Assembly: GCA_002702655.1 (NCBI GenBank)
Contig: PABB01000039.1
Coordinates: 1-55,273, forward strand
DNA length: 55,273 bases
Origin: Planctomycetaceae bacterium
GTDB lineage: Bacteria > Planctomycetota > Planctomycetia > Pirellulales > Lacipirellulaceae
Direction: 5' to 3'
Made by a program: the position numbers and the translations under genes. Positions 8,951 through 17,374 of this stretch are shown here, piece by piece; the first letter of the stretch is position 1, and each line of letters begins with the position of its first letter. The notes beneath the pieces were generated by a model that ran no database searches, was not told the DNA's origin, and was given only the letters and a program-made list of their open reading frames with translations.

Positions 8951-10267
8951 GAGCTGAGTGCATGGAGACATGCTCGCTCAGCTCTCAGAAGGGCTCGACT
9001 GGCTAACGCCGCCGTTTCGACGAGGCTGCCGCTTCCTTTGTATGGAAGTGCAGTCGTTTCCCCCCTCCCGTTGTTGCGGAGAGGAAACGAGCGTCGAGAC
9101 ACTCGGTTCAAAACCAGTCGTTCGACTTCATGGAAAGCACGCAATCCGTTTGGGGACGGAGCCCCGGCGGTTGCGGCCTGTGCAGCACATGAGCACGGGC
9201 GATACGGACATGCTGCGTTCAGCCTCAATGAACGCGGTCGTCAGAGAACTGCGAACTCGTGGTTCTGGCGTCACTCTCTGCGGAGGGCGACGTTGTCGAA
9301 AGCGGTAAGGGAAGCGTGGCTTCCGGAATCCGCCGCACGCGGTCGAAGCTTGGAGGGCAACCTTCGAGGTCGGCAACGTGTGCCAGCGATGGGGACCTTG
9401 TCCGGCCGAAAGGCAGGGCATCGCCGGAGAAGTCACCGGCGGGAGGCGAGACAAAGGGGAACGACTCCCCACAAAACTCGCACTCGGGAAAGAGCTCAAC
9501 CATCTGCAGTGCTCAAGGGGCCACCGGACCCCGAGAGCTTGCTGGTAAGCGTACTTAGGAGAGGACGCCGAACAGGTCGCCAGCGAAGTCGACATAGGAC
9601 TTCAGGCGACGGCGAACGTCCAATCAGTCTTAGGGTAGGGGAGCAGCTTCTGTGTTCTGGCCCCTGAAAGCCGCAAGAGGCGGTGACGTGACGAACCCGG
9701 AAAGGGCGTCACAGACTGAGGCGATCATCAGGCTTACGACCTGATAGCCACCTGACCTGGTACGCAATGAAACGACCTGACTAACGTAGGAACGACTCCT
9801 GCACCAGCTCGGCAAGACGCGGTCTTGTCGGGGCCCGGGGCGACTCCCCGGGGAAGGCGTGAGCGGTCTCTGTCTGACTGCTCTTTATGAAGCCTTGCGG
9901 CGTTGGAGTCCGGGAGTGTGGCCTGAGCATCGCGTCGGGGTGATAACCGGCGTGCGGTAGGTAGCGGGTAGAGCGAGTCTTTACCCGGCGATGTCTGGAG
10001 GGAAGCTTCCAGCAGCACGGCCCATGCGGGTCTCGTGCTGGTCGGCAAGGCAGTCGACACTCGTTCTCTGTGACGGGAGGGTGATATCTCTCTGAGAGAC
10101 GACGAAAGGGCTGAGTGGCGTGACAGAGCAAGGAGCGTTCTGTCAGTGGTCTTAAGAGTCAGGGTCACGTCTGCGGAGAGCACGTGACTCGGGGAGGCTC
10201 CTTCGTGAAGAGGAGCCTCCCCGCTGGTGATTAGAAAAGGATCTCGCGGAGAGCGAGTCTTTTTTTA
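8951..10267 (+). ncRNA. Giant structured RNA candidate (about 1.3 kb)
   Basis: About 1.3 kb without a credible reading frame but packed with perfect hairpins. Examples (positions of paired arms): 8951-8958/8977-8984 enclosing 8960-8964/8969-8973 with a GAGA loop; 9215-9221/9229-9235; 9310-9315/9319-9324; a junction closed by 9290-9298/9371-9379 that holds 9343-9348/9362-9367; a junction closed by 9386-9391/9419-9424 holding 9393-9396/9400-9403 and 9405-9407/9412-9414 with a GAAA loop; 9563-9569, 9576-9581 and 9585-9590 pairing with 9598-9603, 9605-9613 and 9618-9621; 9727-9732/9740-9745; 9811-9818/9822-9829; 9834-9840/9846-9852; 10013-10019/10034-10040; 10121-10127/10139-10145; 10164-10170/10182-10188; 10191-10201/10212-10222. 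The T-run after the last stem fixes the strand as plus. Size and density recall the large ornate RNAs (OLE, GOLLD, ROOL), but I see no sequence likeness to them. Multi-way junctions and GNRA loops argue for a compact three-dimensional fold. Confidence 0.75.
10243..10267 (+). terminator. Intrinsic terminator of the structured RNA
   Basis: CTCGC (10243-10247) pairs with GCGAG (10253-10257) around a GGAGA loop and is followed directly by TCTTTTTTT. It sits 20 bp after the 11-bp stem 10191-10222. Read leftward it would have no T-run, so it marks transcription to the right. Confidence 0.7.
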
Positions 10268-10280
10268 ATTGCGGGCTGGC

Positions 10281-10590
10281 GGCAGACGGGATTCGTCTGC
10301 CTTGAGGTTGGATTTTGGGACGCCAATGAATTGGCGGCTGCTAATACGGAACACAGCGGCGACAGACGCCGCAGCGATTCGCAGCCGCCTCATGCGAGGT
10401 GCATGCACGGTTGCAGCGTTCCGATGAGCGGTTTTCAACGGTTCTTGCAGAGGTGGAGGTTCCTATGGGTTCCCGCGAGCGAGGCGTTCTCGACGCGTTG
10501 CGGTTTTACTGACGGTTGAAAAACAGGGGCCTGCGGCAAGCCAACAATTGCCGCACCTTGAGCACGGGTCGTCTGCGGACGTGTCGTGCT
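10281..10590 (+). other. Second structured stretch: leader of the Arg-rich protein gene
   Basis: Between the terminator and the 10603 gene the hairpins continue: 10281-10288/10294-10301 (8 bp), 10321-10326/10331-10336 with a TGAA loop, a junction closed by CGGAAC 10347-10352 and GTTCCG 10418-10423 that holds 10356-10361/10367-10372 and 10381-10387/10407-10413, then 10532-10539/10548-10555 (8 bp) and 10561-10566/10585-10590. It may be a separate RNA domain, a cis-regulatory leader, or the 3' part of the same RNA made by terminator read-through. No reading frame here looks coding. Confidence 0.6.
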
Positions 10591-10602
10591 GGAGGGCAAG
10601 TC

Positions 10603-11403
10603 ATGAGAGGCAAAGACGGATATCAGTGGATTACGACCAGTGACGAAGGGTTTGTGCGGTACCTGGTGGCCAACATCCTGCCGCACGGCTATCGGTTCTA
10701 CACGGCCGGTATGGTGAAACCAACGACCGACCTGGCTCACTTTGACGCGGTGATGGAAGAGAAGTACTGCTACCGGATGAGCCGGTCAGCAAGATGGCGC
10801 CGCAAGGCGGCGACGACTCCGGCCGGGACGCCGATGAACCTCGGAAACGTTCACTACTTGCGGCGGGATCGGTTCTACATTCTGATTGCCACGGCGGGCT
10901 CGCACCCGTTCTTCCGTCACAACGTCACTGAGACCCGCGACCGACACGGCCGGCTGCTGAGCCGCAGGAAGCACTTTCGGGACGCTCACCGCGACCCGAT
11001 TTTCTTTGACGGCTATTCCATTCGGATTGACTGCGAAGGGGGCTACCGGCCGCGGCGGTTGTGGGCGGACCCGGAGGTCCCCGAGTGGGACGGCCGGCCG
11101 CGGGTGCGGGTCGCCATTCAGCGAGAAGTCATGCTGACCATCCGGGCCGACTTCATCGCTCGGGCGAGGTCAGCAAGGTGGTCGGCTACAGTTCTTGAGT
11201 CCGAGGTGAGAAAGCTCCCCTATCTCCGCTATGCCCCAGTCAGGCAGCAACTGCGAAGCCTTGTTCTGGCGATGAACCGGGAGCGAGCGAAGCGGGGGCT
11301 CTCCGACAGGCTGGACCCGAAGCGATGCATCAGCAGCTACATTCCGGCGGTGGGGCCATTTGACAGGATAGAGGCAGATAACGCCGCCTCGGGGGCGGCG
11401 TAA
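10603..11403 (+). CDS. Arg-rich protein of unknown function downstream of the structured RNA
   Basis: A 266-residue protein that I cannot assign to a named family. It is very rich in arginine and aromatic residues; landmarks are GFVRYLVANILPHGYRFY near the N-terminus, VHYLRRDRFYILIATAGSHPFF in the middle, the strand FFDGYSIRIDCEGGYRPRR, and a C-terminal helical part with LPYLRYAPVRQQLRSLVLAMNRER. The high positive charge and short beta-strand-like segments suit a nucleic-acid-binding protein. The ATG at 10603 is preferred because GGAGGG lies 6-11 nt upstream; the frame is open to 10516. It is immediately downstream of two structured RNA stretches, so an RNA-protein partnership is the main hypothesis. 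There are no visible transposase or reverse-transcriptase motifs. It is followed by a convergent small gene only 14 bp away. Confidence 0.7.
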   Translation: MRGKDGYQWITTSDEGFVRYLVANILPHGYRFYTAGMVKPTTDLAHFDAVMEEKYCYRMSRSARWRRKAATTPAGTPMNLGNVHYLRRDRFYILIATAGSHPFFRHNVTETRDRHGRLLSRRKHFRDAHRDPIFFDGYSIRIDCEGGYRPRRLWADPEVPEWDGRPRVRVAIQREVMLTIRADFIARARSARWSATVLESEVRKLPYLRYAPVRQQLRSLVLAMNRERAKRGLSDRLDPKRCISSYIPAVGPFDRIEADNAASGAA

Positions 11404-11417
11404 GAGCGAGCGGCGGT

Positions 11418-11741
11418 TTAGCCGAGTAGCTCGCGTACATCGTCAGATTCGAAGGCCACGTTCGTTCTCGTTGACGCAATGCTACCGACGTGAATCGTGT
11501 GTTCGTAGACCATGTAGTGAGCTTGCAGGTGGGCAGTCTCAAGTTCCCAGATGGTAGGAGCTCCGTCGTGGCGGAGGGGAAGTGCCTCGCCGTGATATAG
11601 GCTGATGGTTTCTTCAAGTTCATCGAGGAGCCTTTCAGGGCAGGTGCCGCTGCAGTGCTCATTCGCGAAGTCGGTAAAGCCATCGTCAATACATTCAAAT
11701 ACGAATCTCTTGCCAGCGATGTCGGGGTGTATCCAGTTCAT
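11418..11741 (-). CDS. Hypothetical 107-residue protein
   Basis: A short acidic protein (MNWIHPDIAGKRFVFECIDD at the start) with no family that I recognise. It has Cys-His pairs (NEHCSGTC, LRHDG) that could bind a metal but do not match a standard zinc ribbon. The strong ribosome-binding site AAGGAGGAG, 6 nt before the ATG at 11741, supports expression. It converges on the Arg-rich protein gene with a 14-bp gap. Confidence 0.6.
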   Translation of the reverse strand: MNWIHPDIAGKRFVFECIDDGFTDFANEHCSGTCPERLLDELEETISLYHGEALPLRHDGAPTIWELETAHLQAHYMVYEHTIHVGSIASTRTNVAFESDDVRELLG

Positions 11742-12080
11742 ATCTCTCCTCCTTAATGAAAAAGTCTCACCGAATGCGACTTTTTCTTAAGCGAGGAGAG
11801 CGAGCCCTGCGAACGTGTAGAGAGAGCGACGAGGTTTGCAAGGCGAATGCCAGACGCGTCTGGTGTGAGTATTGCTAACGAGTGCCGATGAGATGAAGCG
11901 GCGAGCGAGATAGAGGCTCGGATACACCCCGACATCGATGGCAAGGTAGTGGCGTTGAGGTTGGGTTGATGATTGGCGACAAGGCAAAGTCGCAGGAGAA
12001 ATGCGGGGCGCCTCTGCTCTGAGAAGCGGAGAGATTAAGGCGGGGCAGCGAGGCTCTCGCCACCCCTTCGCTCAGGCGCC
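11742..12080. other. Intergenic region with palindromes
   Basis: No gene is visible in these 339 bp. Two symmetric elements stand out. At 11759-11786 a 9-bp inverted repeat GAAAAAGTC and GACTTTTTC flanks an 11-nt spacer. It is A-rich on one arm and T-rich on the other, so it could terminate leftward transcription from the 12081 gene just before the ribosome-binding site of the 11418 gene. At 11850-11863 is the perfect palindrome CCAGACGCGTCTGG, which could be a binding site. Confidence 0.4.
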
Positions 12081-12404
12081 TCAGAGGGCAGATCCGGCTT
12101 CGAGCTTAGCCGTGGCAGTCAATGCCGCATGCATCTGGTCGAGGCCAGCGTCAAGCTCAGAGCACTTCTTAGCGGCCATCTCGGCTACCCTTGCAACGGC
12201 CTCGGCGTTACGCGGATACATCCGGTCGGTGTACTTGAACTGCCCGCTGGTCTGATTCTTCCAGCAGCGACTCATTGTGAAGTAGTGCGACTGGTTGCCG
12301 TCTGGCGACTGGGCGACGAAGATGCTTGCTCCGATGGCTCCTTCGCGTACGGTGGCGATTGGTCTCGTGCCCTGTTTTGTGGTCGTTGTCTTTTTCGTGT
12401 CCAT
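12081..12404 (-). CDS. Small plasmid protein, member of a three-paralog set
   Basis: A 107-residue protein. A Lys/Thr-rich start (DTKKTTTTKQG) leads to PIATVREGAIGASIFVAQ, then a turn, FTMSRCWKN, a Tyr-containing strand and an acidic helix (EAVARVAEMAAKKCSELD). The order of elements matches the proteins at 4143-4436 and 48866-49165. The ATG at 12404 has GGAGG 10 nt upstream. It reads in the same direction as the methyltransferase gene ending at 12489, 84 bp away, and could share its transcript. A nucleic-acid-binding role is a guess from charge and fold. Confidence 0.65.
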   Translation of the reverse strand: MDTKKTTTTKQGTRPIATVREGAIGASIFVAQSPDGNQSHYFTMSRCWKNQTSGQFKYTDRMYPRNAEAVARVAEMAAKKCSELDAGLDQMHAALTATAKLEAGSAL

Positions 12405-12488
12405 GTGCTTTACCTCCATGCATTGGTGAACAGCAGAGGGTAACACAGCGGGAGAGGTAAGCAACTTGTGTCGCGGGCGACCCGGCCG

Positions 12489-15164
12489 TCACCCGTCCTT
12501 CAGAAGAATGACGAGTCGGGTCCTGACCCCGGTCTGCCGAAACGCGTCGGCCCCCTTGAAGGCGTCTTCTGGGAGCTTGATGCTGTGGCCGTCGAGACTG
12601 GCGAACCACCGCTGGAAGTCAGTCGCCTTTCTGTCCTGTCTGAAAAACGGCGACTCGCTCATCACGCTCACCAGTCGTCCCCCGGCAGCGAGGCACTCGT
12701 AAGCGTGCCGGACGTGGTCGATGTCGGCCAGGTTCTCAAAGGGAGGATTCATCACGATGCGGTCATAGCACCCCTCGTGCGAGAGAAAGTCCGCGAACTC
12801 CACGGCAAGGTCTTTCGCTGCCAGGACGTCGGCCAGCGTGCGGTTGAGCTCGATGGCCGTCACTGGCGATTGCGGGTGAGCCTGCTTCACGGCAAGCACG
12901 ATGTCTCCCTTGCCGCAGGACGGCTCAAGGACGGTCTCCCCGGGTTCAATCGCAGCCAGTTCGAGCATCTGCTCAATAACGGCCGGAGGGGTCGGGAAAA
13001 ACCCCGGCAGTTTCTTGCCAATCAGCTCTCGTTCGGCGATACGCACCGGGTCGTCGCCTCGCACGGCCGCCCGGTGCGGGAGATACTCCCTGAGGGCGGC
13101 CCGCAGCTCGTGGATATCGCCGAGGCAAGCCCGCTGCAACCGCTGGTAGGGGGCGAGCTGGTCAATGACGCGGCTGCAATCCACCCCGGCGGCCTTCGCC
13201 CGCGACGCGAAGTCGGCGACGAGTTCAATGGAATGCTCGTGGCGAACGGTGATGAAGTCGTTGCCCTCTGACGAGCGGGGCAGGCGTTTTGTCAGCCGTG
13301 CCGAGAGGAGCTTGAGTCCCCGTTTGTTGCGACACTCTCTGACAAGGTCGGCCAGATGGCGTGCTGAAAACGACGGATACGGATACGCGGCATAGCGAAT
13401 GTCATCCTCGGAAACGGGCCGCTTTTCTTCTTCACGGGGATTCAGTCCGTAGCCGTAGTCAGACTCCGGGGTCGCCGTGCGAATGGCCCGGAGGCGGCCC
13501 CATCGGGCGAGCATCAGCACCCGGTCAAGCTCTTCGAGATGCGTGCGGTGTCTGATGCCGTCGAGGTAGGTGGCCTCGCCGGTCGAGATGGCCGTGGCGA
13601 CCGAGTGAAGCGAGCGGGCCAGTGCGGCTTCGGCGTGGGCTCGGCCGCGTACGCCTGCCTGTATATCAGCTCGTCTGGCGGTGTTCTGCCGGCTCGCTTC
13701 GCTGCGGGCGATGGTCTCGTCGGCACGCTCAAGCATCTGGTCGGCCAGCTCATGGAGTCGTTCCGCGGCCGTCTGTTCTTTTCGTTCTTTGCGACCGGCA
13801 AGCACGTCGCTGCGGTCAGCGTCGTTGCTGAGAAGCCCGGTAAACCGCTCGGCAGTTTCTTCGCTCAGAAACTGAAAGCCGGCGTCGGCCTTCTTAAAGC
13901 TTGAATACCAGCCGCCAAGTTGCTTCGCTTTGGCGAGCAGCTCGCGGTACGTCTCGCGTTCGACGCGGGCGCCAATCTGGACAATCCAGAGCGGACACCG
14001 ACGCTTGTCGTGAAAGCCCTGCTTGATAGTGAACTCAACGTCGCGTGCTTCCTCGCTCTCAAAGCGAGTGACGACTGCACTGGCCCCGTTCTCAGCCCGT
14101 CGCTCGCGAGAAAGGTCGGCATGAAGCGAATCCCAGCGGGCCATTTGCTCGTTGGTGAGAGCCGCTTCGCCCCGGGCCTCGATGAAGAGCCGGAAATCCC
14201 TGAGGTCCCGGGGATTCTCAATAGCCTCTCGCCGCTCGGTCTGTTTCGCCTCCAGTTCCGCATAGTGGGCCAGCCACTGGTCTTCCGTCACGGCCAGCAC
14301 CTTGGTCTTCACGGCCTCAACGTAACTCTCGCCCATGGCCACCGAGACAACCCCATCGAGCAGAAAGCTGGCCAGCATCTTGCGATAGATGCTCTCCGCG
14401 TTTTGCTGCTTGGTGTTCTGCCGGGCGTGCCAGTCGCCGAGGTTGGCCGCGATAGCCTTGAGCTTGGGGGCCTTGTAGCTGCTCTGGAGCTCGGCAACGA
14501 GCTCGTCGTGGCTGCGAGAAAGCCGCTCGAACTGCGAGCGGTACTCGGCGTACGACTTGTGCCGGAGCCCGTTTGTCCATAGCTCTTTGAATTCGGCGAA
14601 CTCGTAAGGTGCGGGGACCCGGTCCCGGTCGGACCAGCCCCCCGGCGGGGCGTTCTCGGCGTTGAGCTGCTCGACAATCGCCGCGAGCGGAGTGCCGTTG
14701 CTTGCCGTTGTCGGCTCGGGCTCCGGAGCGGGGTAGATGGCGCCGACTTTGAACCAGCCGCCTCTGGCAAGCGTGTCATCCCACGCGACGCGGACTTCGC
14801 CGCGGGCGTGGCTAATGCCTATCACCTGGCCGGTGTGAAACCGGTTGTGCCCCATGTAGGCCTCGACCGTATCGCCCCGCTTAACAACAAAGCGATGGGC
14901 CGGGCCGTCAATGTCTTCGCTGATGCGATCGACGGTGATGGTGTCGCGGTCATGGAGCTCTGTTGCGGGCGGCCAGTCGTAGTGCGTCGTGGCGTCCGGG
15001 TAGACAATTTGCCGGTCGGGCCGCACCAGCGGCGGCGGCAGCGAAGTGTCGGTCGCGACGTGCTCTGGTTCAGGCTGCAGGCGACGTTCCGGCACGCTGG
15101 CGGCCGGTGCGTCAAAGTCAAGTCGTTGTTGGTGTTGCATGGTTGTGTTCTCGTTGTCGTTCAT
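12489..15164 (-). CDS. Large plasmid-borne SAM-dependent DNA methyltransferase
   Basis: An 891-residue protein. Residues about 80-140 (VVKRGDTVEAYMGHNRFHTGQVIG...) resemble a small KOW/SH3-like barrel. The middle is long, helical and charged. The C-terminal 200 residues are a class I methyltransferase with motif I LEPSCGKGDI and, after it, the catalytic NPPF motif IV (VMNPPFEN), an order typical of gamma-class N6-adenine enzymes. There is no restriction partner beside it, so it may protect plasmid DNA from host restriction or act with the antirestriction genes nearby. The ATG at 15164 has AAAGGAG upstream; longer in-frame starts lack one. It follows radC at 40 bp on the same strand and is probably in one operon with it. 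Confidence 0.75.
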   Translation of the reverse strand: MNDNENTTMQHQQRLDFDAPAASVPERRLQPEPEHVATDTSLPPPLVRPDRQIVYPDATTHYDWPPATELHDRDTITVDRISEDIDGPAHRFVVKRGDTVEAYMGHNRFHTGQVIGISHARGEVRVAWDDTLARGGWFKVGAIYPAPEPEPTTASNGTPLAAIVEQLNAENAPPGGWSDRDRVPAPYEFAEFKELWTNGLRHKSYAEYRSQFERLSRSHDELVAELQSSYKAPKLKAIAANLGDWHARQNTKQQNAESIYRKMLASFLLDGVVSVAMGESYVEAVKTKVLAVTEDQWLAHYAELEAKQTERREAIENPRDLRDFRLFIEARGEAALTNEQMARWDSLHADLSRERRAENGASAVVTRFESEEARDVEFTIKQGFHDKRRCPLWIVQIGARVERETYRELLAKAKQLGGWYSSFKKADAGFQFLSEETAERFTGLLSNDADRSDVLAGRKERKEQTAAERLHELADQMLERADETIARSEASRQNTARRADIQAGVRGRAHAEAALARSLHSVATAISTGEATYLDGIRHRTHLEELDRVLMLARWGRLRAIRTATPESDYGYGLNPREEEKRPVSEDDIRYAAYPYPSFSARHLADLVRECRNKRGLKLLSARLTKRLPRSSEGNDFITVRHEHSIELVADFASRAKAAGVDCSRVIDQLAPYQRLQRACLGDIHELRAALREYLPHRAAVRGDDPVRIAERELIGKKLPGFFPTPPAVIEQMLELAAIEPGETVLEPSCGKGDIVLAVKQAHPQSPVTAIELNRTLADVLAAKDLAVEFADFLSHEGCYDRIVMNPPFENLADIDHVRHAYECLAAGGRLVSVMSESPFFRQDRKATDFQRWFASLDGHSIKLPEDAFKGADAFRQTGVRTRLVILLKDG

Positions 15165-15204
15165 GATGTTATGTCTCCTTTGCGTGGATGTGTGACGTGG
15201 AAAA

Positions 15205-16131
15205 TCAAAGCGTGTCGTAGGCCTCTGGCGGAAGGAGAGCGTCTGGCGAGGCGTCGGGCACCTCCTCGGCGTAGTCGACTTCCCAGTCGCCGCTGTTGTC
15301 CTGTTGCCAGTAGGCGCCGTCGACTCGTTCGGCAATTTCAAGTGCCTCCAGGTCGGACGTGGCGTGGACGTATATGCGGTATGACTGGCACGACGAGGCA
15401 ATCACCCTGTAGATGCGTTTGCCTCCGTCGCCGTCGTGGTTCTCACTCAGTGGGTGTGGGCTTTGGTCTTTGGCGTGGGACCCTTCTGGGACTTGTTCGC
15501 TGCACGGCCAGCAAGAACTCCACGACGGAGATGAGTCAAATAGCGATGCCATGCGGTCGTTGAAGCTATACGACCCGTGTCGCGAGAGCACGACGTGGTC
15601 GAGGAGCTTAATTCCCAACAAGTTGCCTGCATCGATGAGTGCCCTTGTAACCCGCACGTCAGCGTCGCTCGGACTGGAATCTCCAGACGGGTGGTTATGT
15701 ACCGCGATGATAGATGCGGCCGCGTCCAGGAATGCGGGTCGGAAGACCTCGCGTGGATGCGTTGGGGTGCTGTAAAGAAGTCCTACGGTGACGCAGTGGC
15801 TCCGAAGTACGCGGTTGGCTGCATCGAGCGTCAGGATGTGGAACTCTTCCTGCAGACCCTGCTCAACAATGGCCTGAAAATGGCGTTCGCAGAAGCGAAT
15901 GGCGTCCTGTGCATTGCTAAGTGCGTCACAGAGTGGCCGCCTGGCTGCCGCGTCCTCCTTGGAAAGGTATCTCGCATACGAGGAATCGCTGACAAAGAAT
16001 GAAAGCGAATCATCGGCAACTGCGGGGCGGGCGTGCTGCGAGAGGGCGTATCGCGTGGCTCGAAGCTCGCTGGCGAGGCGTCTGATAGAATGTCGAGATA
16101 GACCGGCATTTGTGGTGGTTATGCGTTTCAT
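15205..16131 (-). CDS. radC: RadC-like JAB/MPN domain protein
   Basis: A 308-residue protein. The JAB/MPN metalloprotease-like signature HNHPSGDSSPSDAD is intact around residue 145, with the upstream Glu of EEFHIL and the downstream LLDHVVLSRHGSYSF that closes the RadC core. About 110 extra residues follow, with no recognised fold (HDGDGGKRIYRVIASS...). RadC proteins are common on plasmids and islands, often beside antirestriction genes; their activity is unsettled. The ATG at 16131 has GGAGG 9 nt upstream; an ATG 15 nt earlier is the source of that GGAGG. A three-stem element (16198-16277) lies 66 nt upstream in its leader, as in front of the ArdC-like gene. Confidence 0.8.
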   Translation of the reverse strand: MKRITTTNAGLSRHSIRRLASELRATRYALSQHARPAVADDSLSFFVSDSSYARYLSKEDAAARRPLCDALSNAQDAIRFCERHFQAIVEQGLQEEFHILTLDAANRVLRSHCVTVGLLYSTPTHPREVFRPAFLDAAASIIAVHNHPSGDSSPSDADVRVTRALIDAGNLLGIKLLDHVVLSRHGSYSFNDRMASLFDSSPSWSSCWPCSEQVPEGSHAKDQSPHPLSENHDGDGGKRIYRVIASSCQSYRIYVHATSDLEALEIAERVDGAYWQQDNSGDWEVDYAEEVPDASPDALLPPEAYDTL

Positions 16132-16469
16132 GTGTAATTCCTCCATGATTGATTAAGTGCAATGAGAGCGACTCTCTCGCTGCGTTCTGTGAATCAGCAC
16201 GCGAGGTCAAGGGGAAGCCTTTGCGAAGCAAAGCAGCAGCGACGAGGCGTGCCTCGACGCGGCCCTTGAACCGCGTGGTACAATCGGAGCAGTTGAGAGA
16301 GAAGAATACATTCCGCGTAGTCACCTCTCGCAAGTTACGAGCACGGAAGATGCCTTTCCGTCTACTTGGAATGCCGCTGTCGGCTGGTGAGTAGCAGGGC
16401 GTGGCCGCAATGAATTGCAGTCGGTCGAGTGGAAGCGGGCGGTGACACGACAGGCGTGTGGGGAGGGGC
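16132..16469. other. Divergent intergenic region between radC and the DUF1643-like gene
   Basis: No gene is visible. The region contains the three-stem element at 16198-16277 and, between it and radC, a small hairpin GAGAG-CGA-CTCTC near 16164-16176. The rest, up to the ribosome-binding site of the rightward gene at 16470, shows nothing I can name. Confidence 0.45.
16198..16277 (-). promoter_or_regulatory. Three-stem leader element, copy 1 (upstream of radC)
   Basis: A closing stem (16198-16202/16273-16277, 16205-16207/16270-16272, 16208-16213/16263-16268) encloses two hairpins, 16219-16224/16228-16233 and 16243-16248/16251-16256. A second copy at 18291-18379 has the same closing-stem and linker sequence, but its two hairpins differ in sequence and length while staying fully paired. 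Both copies are followed on the plus strand by TACAATC. Both lie upstream of leftward antirestriction-type genes, so the minus strand is the likely functional one. Possible roles are an RNA leader switch or a folded single-stranded-DNA promoter of the Frpo type. Confidence 0.65.
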
Positions 16470-17255
16470 ATGATGCCGCGAGTGTTTGGCAGCTACAGGC
16501 AGTACCGCATGGACGACACACGCATCGTTACGGTGCGTGCGGACACGCGGTTGTACTTCGGCGTGCAGTGCGGCGGCACCAAGAAGTCGTGGGGGCGGTG
16601 CGTCGGAGCGTTCTATCTGATCAATCCCGGTTCAGCGGAAAGCGAAGCGACGGCTGTCAACCGTGACGGCCTGACAAGTCACCGCTGGGGGCCTCTTGTC
16701 TATCACCGCGAAGACCTGCTGCCGACCCTTGAGCGGGTGCTTGACGAGGCGTACTGCCGGGTGCGACGCAAGAACGCTGAGCAGGCGAGGGGCCTGCTTG
16801 AAGACGGCTACGTTCAGATACTCAATCTGGCGTACGTGAAGTCGGCGAGCGACGCGGGCCGGGCACTGACGGACTGGCGAAGCCTTGTCGAGCAGAAGGT
16901 GGCAAGAGATGACGTGCCGCGAGGCGGGCCGCTCTCATTCGTCGTTTTTGGATGGGGAAACCGGTTTCACAGCGAACGTGATGGCCGTCGTGTGACAAGC
17001 GTTCTTCGCCGTTGCGTCGATGAGACTACGTTGCTTATTTATCCCTGCACGCAGGATATCTGGGAGGCGAGTCCGGTGACCGTTGCCCGTGTGGAGCCGG
17101 ACGAGCTGAGCAGGCAGTTGAGGCTCACCAACAACTACCCGTGCGGGGCGAGTCACTATCCAAAAGGCGATGGCAGGACGCGAAGAGAGTATTGCACTCG
17201 GTATGCGAGGACAGTCGGGCCGCTGCTTGGTGAGTGTCTGGTTTCTCGTGAGTAG
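16470..17255 (+). CDS. DUF1643-like protein
   Basis: A 261-residue protein. The pattern AFYLINPGSAESEAT near residue 50, then VQILNLAYVKSASD near 115 and LSFVVFGWGN near 150, fits DUF1643, a family related to the uracil-DNA-glycosylase fold. The catalytic role of DUF1643 is unknown. The ATG at 16470 is chosen because GGGAGGGG lies directly before it; a GTG at 16458 is in frame. It diverges from radC and converges on the ArdC-like gene, separated from the latter by a terminator-like stem. With the protein at 27077 it is one of two on this plasmid that may share the glycosylase fold. Confidence 0.55.
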   Translation: MMPRVFGSYRQYRMDDTRIVTVRADTRLYFGVQCGGTKKSWGRCVGAFYLINPGSAESEATAVNRDGLTSHRWGPLVYHREDLLPTLERVLDEAYCRVRRKNAEQARGLLEDGYVQILNLAYVKSASDAGRALTDWRSLVEQKVARDDVPRGGPLSFVVFGWGNRFHSERDGRRVTSVLRRCVDETTLLIYPCTQDIWEASPVTVARVEPDELSRQLRLTNNYPCGASHYPKGDGRTRREYCTRYARTVGPLLGECLVSRE

Positions 17256-17346
17256 GGAGGTTCGGCGAAAGTTAGCATGATTCGGGCAGGGGGCCGAGAG
17301 GTCTGGTGCGACGTGCAGCGTAATCGTCCAGAACCTCCGTCTATTT

Positions 17347-17371
17347 CCTCCTTTCTGAGGCAGGAAGGAGG
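17347..17371. terminator. Stem-loop between convergent genes
   Basis: CCTCCTTTC and GGAAGGAGG form a 9-bp stem (one G-T pair) around a 7-nt loop, between the end of the DUF1643-like gene and the end of the convergent ArdC-like gene. A shared terminator is likely, though the T-run is weak. Confidence 0.5.
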
Positions 17372-17374
17372 TCG

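Noticed and set aside
8951-10267. Open frames of 60-209 codons on both strands through the structured region
   Set aside because: They overlap one another in many frames, have no ribosome-binding sites, contain no recognisable protein pattern and are broken by hairpins. GC-rich DNA gives such frames by chance.
8951-10602. Group II intron
   Set aside because: No 34-nt domain V with an AGC triad could be found, no branch-point domain, no encoded reverse transcriptase, and an intrinsic terminator ends the region.
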